DNA from: Paludibacteraceae bacterium
GTDB taxonomy: Bacteria; Bacteroidota; Bacteroidia; Bacteroidales; Paludibacteraceae
Length of the DNA stretch: 38,753 nt
Reading direction: 5' to 3'
Assembly (NCBI GenBank): GCA_024401475.1
Contig: JAKSKZ010000034.1
Coordinates: 1 to 38,753, forward strand
This document shows positions 26,901 to 36,149 of this stretch, in pieces (positions within the stretch are counted from its first letter, which is position 1; each line of letters starts with the position of its first letter). Below the pieces are notes generated by a model. It had not been told where the DNA came from. It did not search any database and saw nothing but the letters and a program-made list of their open reading frames with translations. The translations under genes and the position numbers were made by a program.

Positions 26901-29900
26901 GCCCCTCATCCACCATCCGCTTGTGCTGGACGGCAACATGAAGGACGGCAGGATCTGTGCCGGTGACGTGGTGCAGGTCAGCAGCCAGAATGCAGGTAGG
27001 ACGGACATCCTGGGTTATTCGTGGTATGAGAACGGCGACCAGTTGGCGGGCACCAGCTCGCTGTTGGACTATACGCCGAAGACGGCGGGAGCGGCCAATA
27101 CGCTCGTCCGCAAGACCGACCTTTACGCCAAGGGCACAGCCGATAACGAGTACTGTATGTCCGTCTTTGACACCGTCATCGTCAGGACGCACGAGCCGTT
27201 GGCGTTTGGCGACATGACCATCAGTGACAGCAGGTTCTGCTATGGCGATACAGCCGTTGTCTATATCGGCAAGGCTTCGGGCGGCAGTGGTGACGGCATT
27301 ACCTACAACCTCTACAAGAAGGACGACGACGCCAACACCGTGAAGTGGGTGGCCAAGGCAGAGAACTTCGCCGTAAGCGAGTACAGGGTGAAGGATGCCG
27401 TCCGTGCGGACGGTGCGTACAGCGTCTCGATAAGGGACCTAACATGCAAAAGCGGTCTTTACACCGACAGCACCGTCATTGGAAAGTTTGAGGTCAACCC
27501 TGACGAGACCTTCACTCTTGCTACCAGCAAGACCTTTGTGGAGGAGAGCGAGGTCGAGGACGGGCGCAAGGTCAGCATTACGCTGACATCGCCGGAGATT
27601 GACAAGTGGTTTGAGACCTCCATCGGCAACGTGGTGAACGTGACCTACTCTTTCAACGGCGGAGCCAGCAAGAGCATCGGCTACGGAAGGGGTACGGGTA
27701 TCGGCTTGAAGGTAGCCGAGGCCGACTTCAACGAGGAGGGAGTCTTGAAGATTGGTGTCAAGAAGGGAACGCCTAGGTGCAACTACACGGCGTTCATCGA
27801 CATCTACTACAGCAAGGGCTTCAATGCCCAACCACAAGTCAAGTGTGAGGAAACTGTAAGCGAGATAGAGATAGCGGGTTGCAGGGGCAAGGACGTGCAT
27901 CTGTACGTGGACACCGACAACATGCCGACATACAATGAGAGTCCGATGGACCCCAAGCGTTTGGCCTACCAATGGTACAAGCTTGGCGAGGAGAGCACCG
28001 TGCAGCTTGGTGGCGAGACCAAGCCTTCGCTTACGGCAATCGTTGGCGACTCTGCAGCCTACCGCTGCCAGGTCATCTATGATGCCGAGGGCACGGGAAC
28101 GAACCTGAAGCGTGTCTATTCAACCACCTATGTCGTCAAGCCTATCGAGGTGGCGCAGATTGGATCCGTCTATTTCGGTCAGAACGGCACCTACACCAAG
28201 TATGCGTGTGCGGGTTCTTCCCAGAAGATCACGCTGGACGCGGACGTAAGGGGCAATGCCAAGACCACACGCATGGTATGGCAGTGCTCGACCGACGGCG
28301 AAGGTTGGACCGACCTTGCCAATATGGGATCGATGGTGACGGGAGCCACCACCGCCAGCTGCCGTGTGGATGTGGAGCAGTGGAGTAGTGCGGGAGTGGA
28401 GTCTGTCTATTTCCGCCTGAAGGTGGAGAACACCGAGTGTGGGGAGACTGCCTACAGCGACAACACCATCGTGCTCAGGATCGAGGAGCGTCCGAAGATG
28501 GACATTAGCAAGGTGCGTATGGACGGCAACGGCGTCATTGACGGCACGCTGACGGACATCAGCTTCTACAACTACCGTGACGCCGACTTCGCCTATAACT
28601 GGAGTTACGGCAATACGGGCAACTATGAGCGTAAGAGCATATACACCATAACCAACAACAAGGGCTTCACCGCAGGCGGGGACTCTGTGTATGTCTTCAA
28701 GGAGAGTGGCAGGGGTTGTGTGAGCGACACCGCCGTCTTCCGTTTCAACCTCTTCAACACTCTCTCTGCGCAATGGAACAGGGCCGAGTATGCACCGCTC
28801 TGTCCGGACGATAGGGACATCGAGATGAGCGTGCTGGGTATCCAGGGTGGAACCGGAAAACTGGAGGACTACAGGGTGGAGTGGCAGTACAGGACCCAGG
28901 ACATGACATCGTTTGACGTCATCGCCAGCGGCCGTGAGCTGCCGTTCGGCTATGACCTGGTGGAACCGACGAAGATCACCACCGGCGTGAGGACTTCCAT
29001 TATCTTCAATAGTGTAAAGGCGGGCTTTGAGCTGAGGGCCGTCATCAGTTGTGATGGCTACCCAGGCGCTGACCTTGCGTTGCCGGTCAAGAATATCGAG
29101 ACCGTTTCAAGAATCAGAAAAGGCTGGATAGACGCGGGCGAGGAGACCGTCTGCTATGACGAGCCTTTCGTGATGATTGACGCACAGCCAGCCGAAGGCG
29201 GAACGGGTGTCTTTGCCTACCGCTGGCAGAAGAGTACCGACAAGGAGACTTGGGAAGAAATGAGGGAGCAGGAATCCTACCGCTTTTCGGGTAGGGTGGA
29301 GATGCCTGAATACCGATTGCAGAAAACGACTTATTTCCGCAGGATCACCACCGACAGGACCTGTCCGGGTCTTGCCGACACCTCTGCCGTCAAGACCGTG
29401 CTTGTGTTGCCGGAGGTGAAGATACCTGCAAACGTGCTCAGTTACTACTCAACCGTCCTCAGTGGCGAGAACGTGAGGATCCAGCCGGTGATGAGCGAGT
29501 ACGACTACATATGGAACAGGATTGGTGCCGTGGGGGTGGAGGACACCACCTACGGGCTCGCCAGTTATGGAGCCTACACCACCGAGCCTTTGTACGGCAG
29601 GACATCGTACCGCTACAGGGTGTGTTACCAGAACACGCCTTACTGCATGAGCGCTTGGGACACCATCACTGTTGACGTGCTGGAGACGGGGGCTGTGGAG
29701 CTCTTCTTCGAGAATCAGGTGGCTAATACCGACCGCTACGACAGCGAAGGCAGATACTGGATTTGCAGTGGTGGCGAAGCCGGCACTATCCGTGCCAACG
29801 GCTCCAACGGCAGTACCCGCCACCAGTGGATGTATGGCGTGAACGGGGGCAACATGCTCAAGATGTTCTACCAGGACGGAACGCCTGCAACTGGCGAGAC

Positions 29901-32900
29901 GGTCGTGGCCGACGAGTGCCAGAAGATAGCCAACGCCCTGAAGAACACCGAGACGACGGCGCCAGCCGACAAGTATGTCGCCTTCTGCCGTGTGGATACC
30001 TTCATAGCGGGCAACCGTGTGATAACCGTGCCGAGTGATACGGTAAGGGTCTATATCGTTCCGTCGCTCACGCTGAGCGCCGACGTGTGGAACATGGCGG
30101 ACGACCTTGCGGGCGTACTCGCCGTGGATAAGCGTAACTACTGTGTTAACGAGGAGGCGGAGAGCATCATGCGTAATGTGAGCCAGAAAGTCGAGGACTT
30201 CTGGTTCGCCGGGAAGATGACGCCGAAGATGTATGACAATAGGCGTAGCAACGACTCCCTCAGAATCTCTTGGGAATATGCGGTGGGTGCCGGCAGCAAT
30301 GATTGGACCACCGTCAAGGATGTGTCTGTTGAGAACTATCCTGAGACGAGGAAGTTCAATATCGGCGATTACGTTGACTCTCCGAGTGGCGTTTATCTTG
30401 TCCGTACCACCCTCAGCGACGGCTGTAGCGAGTATCATTCGAACACCATCCGTCTGAATTGGAGTGACGTGAAGGTGGAGGAGGGTAGTGTCAGGGTCTT
30501 TGCGGTGACGGACGATGACAACGTCATCACCAGGGGCTTTGAGATTGGTGACAGCATTGTCTTCCAGTGCAGCAACTTCGACTACCCTTGCTATTGGTTT
30601 GCCGATGCCAAGTGTACTGACACCATCAAGGCGGGCACCAGAACTTGCGGCTTCCGTCTGGAGGGCGATTTGCTTGACCAGTTGATGAGTGATCCACACA
30701 TCTACGTCAAGCGTTATGACGACGCTACGGACTGTTTCTCTTCAGCGACAGCGGTGGGGTTGGATTTCGGAACGAGGAGTGACGGAGGCAGGGTTTCTTC
30801 TTCACAGACCGTCTGCCTTGGATCTTCATTCAACGGCTTGGCGGGTAGGACGAAGGCTACGGGCAACTACCTCTATCCGGAGAATGAGAACATGACTTTC
30901 ACTTACACCTGGCAGTATTCGACCGACGCAAGGCAGAAGACTTGGGTGAGTGTCAGCGACCACGACGGCATGGACTTGCCGAAGGAGAAGGTGGACAGCA
31001 TCGTCGGCATACTCAACAAGGGAGAATACTGGTTCCGACGCATGGCTGTGAACGACAGTGGCAGGGTCTGCTACTCTGACACCCTGCATTTGAACTACTA
31101 CGATAAGTTGGAGGCTGGCGAACTGAGTCTTTCTTCCCCAGCGAAATCCTATTGCGACGCCTATCAGATGCCTGTTGTGAGGACGACCAGACCAAAGGGA
31201 GGCTACACCTCTAACGACAATTACGGATATGAGTGGCAGTTGAAGGTGAACGGTGGCGGGTTCGTCACTGTTATGACCACACCGCTTGATTCAATCCGTA
31301 TGGCTTACCTTGAGTTGAACACCCTGGACAGGACTGTCAACAACACGCTGACCGTCCGTTGCGTGTTCAGCGACCTTTGCGGAGAGGCGGTCAGCAACGA
31401 GGTGGCTGTGGTGCTCAGCCGTTGGAACATGGCGCCTGCCATCTATGAGGACAACGAGTGCGGTGCCGACACCATCGTGGTGCGTGTGGGCGCCGAGCCG
31501 GTGGAGAAGGCCTATACCTGGCTTGCCTATGATGAGGACGGCGAGGTTTCCTGGAGTTGGAACAATGTGGACCACAAGAAGATCTACCGCTATATGGAGG
31601 GACAGATGGCTGTGGTGAACTACGGCGTGTATTCTGTTGATGTGGAGACGGGTTGCGAAAGTGCGGTGACGGAGTTCAATATCGACTCCATGCCGCAGTT
31701 GGATCAGGCGGACCCTGTGGCACCTGCCATTGTCTGCTACGGCTCGCAAGCGGAAATCAAAGGTGGTGAGGTTTCAGGAGGAACAGGCGATAAGACCTAC
31801 CAGTGGCAGTATTCCTACGACCTTGTGGAGTGGACTACTGACCAGGCGGGAGACGGGGCTGACTACGTCAGCACGAAGATGGTGTTGCCGCGGTGGTTCC
31901 GCAGGCTTGTCTTTGACAAGTGCAACGTGGATACCAGCGAGGCTGTTTTGGTGTCACCGACAGAGAAGGTTGATTTGGCCAAGACCGATTTCGCCTTCGG
32001 CGACTATACTTGTGCCCTCCGTGAGATCAAGGTCGATTTGACCGACACTACGGGCAAGTACACTTCTGACGACTATTGGATCTTCACTTCGGAAGGTCAG
32101 CAGTGGCACAAGAAGGTTTACAACGGACTGCGCACGATGGACGGATTCGATGGGGACAGCAGGACCTTTGAGATTGTCCGTTACAGGCAATTCGGTACGG
32201 ACTTGGTCTGCAAGTCTGAACCGATAAGCGTTACCCTTTACAATGCGCCTGGCATCAGGGAGAACGTGATAGGGATTGATAATCCTACACCTTGCAACGG
32301 CACGTTCGTGACTGTTGCGAACACTGCCCTGGCAATAGAGGACAAGGGTGAACGCTCCGCCGATGAACTCCTGACCCTCAAATGGTATGTGGGCAGGGAC
32401 AATAGGACTTGGACTGAACAACTCTTGAAGAATGAGAAGGAGTTGGGCATCAGGGTTCAGGACACCATGTATGTGCGACGTGTGGCGTACAATGGTTGTG
32501 CGAGTGACACGAGCAATACCGTCCTTATCATCGGCCAGAAGGTGGAGGACTATGATTATGTGACGGAGTTGGGACTGCTTGTTGTAAGCGATATGCGGGA
32601 CAGCAGCGTGACTATGGAGATACAGGGAGGCAAGACCTTTGACGACGGCTATTACTTCATCGGTGACGGACGGTTGCCGGAGGTGAGCGGCAACATCGTG
32701 AGCCTGCCTTACAGGGCGGAAGTCTATAAGGACAGCGTCCTGCAGTTGGTTGCCGTGAGCGGGACTTGCGTGTCGCAATACGATGTCCACCCTTTGCGTG
32801 GTGGAGTCATCAGCTTTGATGGCGACAGCGTGCTGTGTGGCGGTGGCGAGATACCTTCCATCGTGGCTACCGACATCCAGGGCGGAACGGGAACCTACAC

Positions 32901-34395
32901 TTACCAGTGGCAGTACAACAACCAGTTCACCAGCGACTTTATCAACATAGACGGTGCAACCGGCAAGGAATATACGCCTACGGCCGTCAGTGTGGCTACA
33001 AGCTACAGGCGTGTGACCACCTCTGGCGAATATGTGTCGTACTCTAACGTGGTGAACGTGAATATCCGACCTCTGCCGAAGGCGAAAGACATCTTTGTCT
33101 CATTAAGTGACAGCGTCCTTGCGACCTATGGTTTGAACAAAACGCAGTATAGCGTGGAGAAACTGCCTTTGGTGGAGATGAGTTTGAGGGACAGCGTCAG
33201 CAACGTGGATGCAGTCATGTGGCAGAAGTCATATGATGGCATCACTTGGGAGAATGCGGAATTGCAGGAACCTTCTGCCGATGGCCTCTATGAGTATTAC
33301 ATCTCTGACACATTGGAGACTGTCTATTACCGAATACTTGGTACAAGTGCTTGCGGTGAAGTTGCTGGCAAGCCGTTTAAGATGACGACTGTCTATGCAC
33401 CGCTTATCTTGGATGATGAACTCGTTTTGACTAACGACATCTGTCTGGGCGATCCGTATGTGAGAATCGCCTATAAGAAAGAGTATTCGGATGTGTATTC
33501 CTACACCTACCGCACCATCGGCTACGAGGGTAGCGGTGCCTTTGCCAAGGCAAGTTACGGAACGATGAACAACCCTGAAAGTGAGGCTTCTTATCAGAAC
33601 AAGACCAATATGGGCTTGAACCTGACGGACACCACCAAGACCGACAAGGGCGTCATCTTTACTTACCCTAAACGCTCTTTTGACGTGGAGATTACACGAA
33701 TCGTCAACACCACCGGTGCGAGCAGCACGAAGTTGGTTCACTTCAATGTGAACCAACTGCAGGCTGGTTTCAGTTACGTGGTTGACGGCGTTGACTCGCA
33801 CCATAGCGGCGAGCCTGAGCAGACGGTCAGACTGAACCAGGGCAGTAGGGTGGTGTTCACCCCTGATGTGGAAGGTGGAAACGGCAGCCTGTCATTCAAA
33901 TGGAATTTGATTGAGCCGTTGAACACCGACTATTACAACACCTACGGTGGCAGTGTCGGTCGTGACGGCTTGACCAGTGAAAGGGTAGAGCCGGTCTGCT
34001 ATTTCTATAACGGCGGTACCTACCGCATACAGATGACCGTTACCGACGGACAGTGTTCGGCTTCCGTCAGGGATTCTGCGATGTATATCGACAGGAACAC
34101 GTTAAGGACGTTCAGAATGGCGGCTTCATTTGAGGATGAGTTGGAAGAAGAGAATATCTGGGGACAAGCCAATACCCATATATTTGTGGATGTCTATCCA
34201 ACCCATATTAAAGAGTATTTCGTAATCACCACGAACAGCCGTAACCAGGAGCATTATGAACTTCATGATGCGAGGGGTGTCAAGGTAATGGAAGGTGATT
34301 TCACAAATACCACCAAGGTTGAGACATCGGCATTGCCAACGGGTGTTTACATTGTGAATGCTTGTGGCAAGGTTCTGAAACTGATGAAGGAATAG
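23968..34395 (+). CDS. Giant Ig-like-repeat surface adhesin with T9SS type A sorting domain (3475 aa)
   Basis: A signal peptide (hydrophobic stretch ~18-34, cleavage near AYSLE) precedes a long beta-sandwich array. At least a dozen modules carry a W-x-x-S/Y-x-D...W strand pattern, for example YAWKYSLDGEIW (~733), MVWQCSTDGEGW (~1435), YRWQKSTDKETW (~1750), YTWQYSTD (~2312), YQWQYSYDLVEW (~2610), YQWQYNN (~2977) and MWQKSYDGITW (~3083), with paired Cys residues in many. A PKD-like domain (GGTYRIQMTVTDG) occupies about 3290-3375. The last ~75 residues form a T9SS type A sorting domain (VYPTHIKEYFVI...HDARGVKVMEGD...LPTGVYIVNACGK...LK). I infer a T9SS-exported cell-surface adhesin. GC content is about 55%, far above both neighbouring regions, which suggests a different origin. 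No enzymatic motif was found. Confidence 0.85.
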   Translation: MERIKDMFVRGRLGSFLKGIVLAATLSISGGTAYSLELDCETYWNGSVHCAGWDLPSTSDGKGANPGNTIGVTIDKTRQLWTGDVTLNRKSYYYRINGKNDHSAGGSVKEKLWYRVVDGNVNNKWTVYDDKVFHEENFPSREGTHIYNIREKSLKVKLSNILDEVDINNERGYVTVRFKFAVEAHVSVPSRHCTNNHEKIVCSDEVSVKVYKCDGGQIKAAQMTPRKPGSNEDIYYVYEEDDGYGISVDNNVEPTLFGWDSQSYNWVLYNKNQTPLTNWSVKKSNASYNYGYSFTYQDLKSVMSSLFKPGQEFYIGRLNYLDQYIKCESNLLHYLIVPKVVLPGFEEKIDGMFCEKTEETYDVSECLRIEGQKAELQNGYTADMYGILYQWEYKLAGHAWKTMLFANNYDDYPNVEGELLNYSMAYGADPSELLVKREQMKKGQVYQFRQKLILNNFSNRVIYAEEGEGSYPTAKLHTYENIVKEDFVMERLPKVCEGTTSATAIRVNFNPAQPVDKYNLVRDGLDYTYVAKGTDYSGSVNGVNLEAEIDAMVMKDIPVLVTVKDGCDNTIELKDTIKVKALPVLEPAMIEGLNCSTTPDRNGRLNILVAQGQTTAQITINPTDENYATSKYEVALGNETESGEIVYGDWTLLNKVTGYTIQATKYGYARIRKVTDGCESVEVVCVIQNCETFINTIGIGATRETEYRICGGDANPAILSDILMGAYGKDSYTYAWKYSLDGEIWSVISDQNDMNLPTGAVAPKSDVYYILREVTSTMGLTQISSRSNVITVTKYSTPDLVLTANGEGKDLFACYGDTLRFAISDRADVASEGATLRYNLCYRDASNVFHACYGDWSRDPQHNQVIVTRDTTFYGAAVVCGDTVYTKPISVSVGKRLDQFDVTLGACRVKGDSVRVTLPSATGFTYNFIYGDRVYGSDVTSIFVKLPLADKATYKVKVSSGGCSRTVEKHVEDYEMQEPLIHHPLVLDGNMKDGRICAGDVVQVSSQNAGRTDILGYSWYENGDQLAGTSSLLDYTPKTAGAANTLVRKTDLYAKGTADNEYCMSVFDTVIVRTHEPLAFGDMTISDSRFCYGDTAVVYIGKASGGSGDGITYNLYKKDDDANTVKWVAKAENFAVSEYRVKDAVRADGAYSVSIRDLTCKSGLYTDSTVIGKFEVNPDETFTLATSKTFVEESEVEDGRKVSITLTSPEIDKWFETSIGNVVNVTYSFNGGASKSIGYGRGTGIGLKVAEADFNEEGVLKIGVKKGTPRCNYTAFIDIYYSKGFNAQPQVKCEETVSEIEIAGCRGKDVHLYVDTDNMPTYNESPMDPKRLAYQWYKLGEESTVQLGGETKPSLTAIVGDSAAYRCQVIYDAEGTGTNLKRVYSTTYVVKPIEVAQIGSVYFGQNGTYTKYACAGSSQKITLDADVRGNAKTTRMVWQCSTDGEGWTDLANMGSMVTGATTASCRVDVEQWSSAGVESVYFRLKVENTECGETAYSDNTIVLRIEERPKMDISKVRMDGNGVIDGTLTDISFYNYRDADFAYNWSYGNTGNYERKSIYTITNNKGFTAGGDSVYVFKESGRGCVSDTAVFRFNLFNTLSAQWNRAEYAPLCPDDRDIEMSVLGIQGGTGKLEDYRVEWQYRTQDMTSFDVIASGRELPFGYDLVEPTKITTGVRTSIIFNSVKAGFELRAVISCDGYPGADLALPVKNIETVSRIRKGWIDAGEETVCYDEPFVMIDAQPAEGGTGVFAYRWQKSTDKETWEEMREQESYRFSGRVEMPEYRLQKTTYFRRITTDRTCPGLADTSAVKTVLVLPEVKIPANVLSYYSTVLSGENVRIQPVMSEYDYIWNRIGAVGVEDTTYGLASYGAYTTEPLYGRTSYRYRVCYQNTPYCMSAWDTITVDVLETGAVELFFENQVANTDRYDSEGRYWICSGGEAGTIRANGSNGSTRHQWMYGVNGGNMLKMFYQDGTPATGETVVADECQKIANALKNTETTAPADKYVAFCRVDTFIAGNRVITVPSDTVRVYIVPSLTLSADVWNMADDLAGVLAVDKRNYCVNEEAESIMRNVSQKVEDFWFAGKMTPKMYDNRRSNDSLRISWEYAVGAGSNDWTTVKDVSVENYPETRKFNIGDYVDSPSGVYLVRTTLSDGCSEYHSNTIRLNWSDVKVEEGSVRVFAVTDDDNVITRGFEIGDSIVFQCSNFDYPCYWFADAKCTDTIKAGTRTCGFRLEGDLLDQLMSDPHIYVKRYDDATDCFSSATAVGLDFGTRSDGGRVSSSQTVCLGSSFNGLAGRTKATGNYLYPENENMTFTYTWQYSTDARQKTWVSVSDHDGMDLPKEKVDSIVGILNKGEYWFRRMAVNDSGRVCYSDTLHLNYYDKLEAGELSLSSPAKSYCDAYQMPVVRTTRPKGGYTSNDNYGYEWQLKVNGGGFVTVMTTPLDSIRMAYLELNTLDRTVNNTLTVRCVFSDLCGEAVSNEVAVVLSRWNMAPAIYEDNECGADTIVVRVGAEPVEKAYTWLAYDEDGEVSWSWNNVDHKKIYRYMEGQMAVVNYGVYSVDVETGCESAVTEFNIDSMPQLDQADPVAPAIVCYGSQAEIKGGEVSGGTGDKTYQWQYSYDLVEWTTDQAGDGADYVSTKMVLPRWFRRLVFDKCNVDTSEAVLVSPTEKVDLAKTDFAFGDYTCALREIKVDLTDTTGKYTSDDYWIFTSEGQQWHKKVYNGLRTMDGFDGDSRTFEIVRYRQFGTDLVCKSEPISVTLYNAPGIRENVIGIDNPTPCNGTFVTVANTALAIEDKGERSADELLTLKWYVGRDNRTWTEQLLKNEKELGIRVQDTMYVRRVAYNGCASDTSNTVLIIGQKVEDYDYVTELGLLVVSDMRDSSVTMEIQGGKTFDDGYYFIGDGRLPEVSGNIVSLPYRAEVYKDSVLQLVAVSGTCVSQYDVHPLRGGVISFDGDSVLCGGGEIPSIVATDIQGGTGTYTYQWQYNNQFTSDFINIDGATGKEYTPTAVSVATSYRRVTTSGEYVSYSNVVNVNIRPLPKAKDIFVSLSDSVLATYGLNKTQYSVEKLPLVEMSLRDSVSNVDAVMWQKSYDGITWENAELQEPSADGLYEYYISDTLETVYYRILGTSACGEVAGKPFKMTTVYAPLILDDELVLTNDICLGDPYVRIAYKKEYSDVYSYTYRTIGYEGSGAFAKASYGTMNNPESEASYQNKTNMGLNLTDTTKTDKGVIFTYPKRSFDVEITRIVNTTGASSTKLVHFNVNQLQAGFSYVVDGVDSHHSGEPEQTVRLNQGSRVVFTPDVEGGNGSLSFKWNLIEPLNTDYYNTYGGSVGRDGLTSERVEPVCYFYNGGTYRIQMTVTDGQCSASVRDSAMYIDRNTLRTFRMAASFEDELEEENIWGQANTHIFVDVYPTHIKEYFVITTNSRNQEHYELHDARGVKVMEGDFTNTTKVETSALPTGVYIVNACGKVLKLMKE

Positions 34396-34487
34396 AAAGA
34401 AAAGAACAGGAAGAAAAGAATTGATATAACATATTTGTTGCTGTCTGTGCCTGTGACGGGATAGGACAGTAACAGTGATAAACTGTG

Positions 34488-34525
34488 ACGCCCTGACTTG
34501 TGAAAGCCGGGGCGTTTATTTTTTT
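34488..34525 (+). terminator. Rho-independent terminator of the adhesin operon
   Basis: A stem of ACGCCCTG...CTT with AAG...CGGGGCGT (34488-34515, one mismatch and one G-U pair) and a GTGA loop is followed by TTTATTTTTTT. It lies about 95 bases after the adhesin stop codon. Confidence 0.85.
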
Positions 34526-34841
34526 GCTTGCATTTTGTAGCCGAATACGGAATGTCATACACTGCTGTTTTTGTACTCAGAAATGGACATGCTTTAAACC
34601 GATAAGAAGAAAATTGGTTGTGCAATAAAATATATTAGGATTTGAGTGCTTTTTAGACGGAAAATGCAGAAAAATAGCGGTTTTATCGCATTTTTTTGAC
34701 GAAAAATTTGGTGGTCTGTTTTTTTTTTTTTGGTTTGCACGTCAGTTTATCACAAAGACATCAAAAAACTACAAGGACTATTTAGGGGTTTGTTGGACTA
34801 TGGTTGGCTGAAATTTGTTTTACATTAAGCTCAAATATACT
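34526..34841 (+). other. AT-rich intergenic region with a 13-T tract
   Basis: There is no credible gene here. It must contain the promoter for the GTPase operon, but I find no perfect TAnnTTTG box; TATGGTTG near 34799-34806 is a one-mismatch candidate. A run of 13 T residues (34719-34731) and several shorter A/T runs are present. Confidence 0.6.
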
Positions 34842-35126
34842 ATGAAACTCAAATCATTATCAAAGATACCTTTTGGATTAATTTTTAATCAAGGGAAAGA
34901 TACATACGACTTCAAACAAGGAAAAATAGATGATAAACAGTATGCAAAAAATACTGCATCTAACCTAGCAGGATATGGTGGTGGAGTATGGGGTACAGTT
35001 GCAGGTGAAGCAATTGGAACTGCAATTTGCCCTGGACCAGGTACTGTTATAGGCGGAATAATTGGTGGCGTATGTGGAAGTACAGGTGCAAGTAAGGGCA
35101 TGGATAAGTTTTTAGAGGATGATTGA
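34842..35126 (+). CDS. Small glycine-zipper membrane protein (94 aa)
   Basis: The start was set at ATG 34842 (MKLKSL); an in-frame TTG at 34815 is possible but less likely. A basic, polar N-terminal half (GKDTYDFKQGKIDDKQYAKN) is followed by a Gly-rich hydrophobic segment, about residues 46-88, with repeated GxxxG spacing (GGGVWGTVAGEAIG, GPGTVIGGIIGGVCG), typical of glycine-zipper segments that insert into or pack within membranes. The end is acidic (FLEDD). It is the first gene of the dynamin-like operon; its stop is 29 bases before the next gene's ATG, and the next frame could even start on an overlapping TTG. Candidate roles are membrane anchor or membrane-disrupting effector of the GTPases. 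No family is recognised. Confidence 0.65.
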   Translation: MKLKSLSKIPFGLIFNQGKDTYDFKQGKIDDKQYAKNTASNLAGYGGGVWGTVAGEAIGTAICPGPGTVIGGIIGGVCGSTGASKGMDKFLEDD

Positions 35127-35155
35127 TTTCTGAAGTAAACAAAACTCGTAATCTT

Positions 35156-36145
35156 ATGAATTTAAGTACAAGGTCTGAAGTTGAAAAAGCATATTGTGAT
35201 TTTAATGATAAGTTGAACAATGTGCTTCAACAAATATCTAATAATAGAGCAAATATTCTTGACGAAGTTACAAGAAGATATAATCAGGAGTTGACAAATT
35301 TAATAAGGCAAAGCCAAAACGAATTATCTGAAACTCTGCGAAATGCAATTTGGGATAAACTAGTAATAGCTTTTGTCGGCATAACAAATGCGGGGAAAAG
35401 TACCATTATTGAGACTTTTAGAGTATTATTTGATGAACCTGAAAGAAAAGAAGCCTTAAAAAGGAATCCTTCAGGAGTTGATGGGGCAATAATCGGAGAT
35501 GGACAAGCAGACTTTACCAAGTACTATAAAGAATACAATATGACCATTAATGGGAAACCTTTTGTATTAATTGATGTGCCTGGTATTGAAGGAAATGAAT
35601 CTACCGTAAAAGAAGAGATTGTAAATGCGTTGAATAAAGCACATTGCGTTTTTTATGTTCAGGGTGAAGGGAAAAAGCCAGATGAGGGAACGGTAAAAAA
35701 GATAAAAAGTTATTTGGAGGATTGGGTTGAAGTATATTCGATTTTAAACGTGAAATCAACTGCATTTGATTACGAAGAAGAAGAAGAGAGAGTAAAATTC
35801 AAAACAGATAGAGTTGTTGGATTAGAATCCCAAATCGAGACCGTTTTTAAAAATGCGCTAGGAAGGAATTTCTCAAAGAATATTACAATTCAAGCCCGTT
35901 TAGCGTTATGTTCATGTGCAAATTTCTCAAGTATTAGAAAAGATTTAAGAAATGAACAAGATGACCTGGTTACAAATTTCGGATGTAAAACAAAGATATA
36001 TGATTTTTCAAATTTTCAAGAAATTGCAAATTGTGTAGATTATCTAAGCTCGAATTTTTCTGCGAAAATTTCGGATGCACAAAAACGAAAACTCAATAAA
36101 TTGTGCAAAATAGCAATAAATAACATTAAATCAATAAAAAACTAG
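35156..36145 (+). CDS. Dynamin-like GTPase, short form (LeoB/LeoC-type; 329 aa)
   Basis: The start was set at ATG 35156; an in-frame TTG at 35123 overlaps the preceding stop and would add 11 residues. After a helical N-terminus (~1-65) comes a GTPase domain: G1 GITNAGKST at residues 75-83, G3 DVPG at 140-143, and a non-standard G4 region around LNVKSTAFD in place of NKxD. The protein ends soon after the G domain, so it lacks the stalk and membrane segment of a full dynamin. The next gene, 4 bases downstream, supplies a helical protein with a membrane hairpin, so the two probably form one split dynamin, as proposed for LeoB plus LeoC. Era- or YihA-type GTPases are ruled out by the missing accessory domains and the operon context. 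Confidence 0.75.
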   Translation: MNLSTRSEVEKAYCDFNDKLNNVLQQISNNRANILDEVTRRYNQELTNLIRQSQNELSETLRNAIWDKLVIAFVGITNAGKSTIIETFRVLFDEPERKEALKRNPSGVDGAIIGDGQADFTKYYKEYNMTINGKPFVLIDVPGIEGNESTVKEEIVNALNKAHCVFYVQGEGKKPDEGTVKKIKSYLEDWVEVYSILNVKSTAFDYEEEEERVKFKTDRVVGLESQIETVFKNALGRNFSKNITIQARLALCSCANFSSIRKDLRNEQDDLVTNFGCKTKIYDFSNFQEIANCVDYLSSNFSAKISDAQKRKLNKLCKIAINNIKSIKN

Positions 36146-36149
36146 ATAT

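Noticed and set aside
24805..27192. Long minus-strand open frame (795 codons) opposite the giant adhesin
   Set aside because: It lies entirely antisense to a clear signal-peptide/T9SS protein, is Val/His/Arg-rich in the way GC-rich antisense frames are, and shows no domain or start signal. The 416-codon frame at 29449-30699 is rejected for the same reason.
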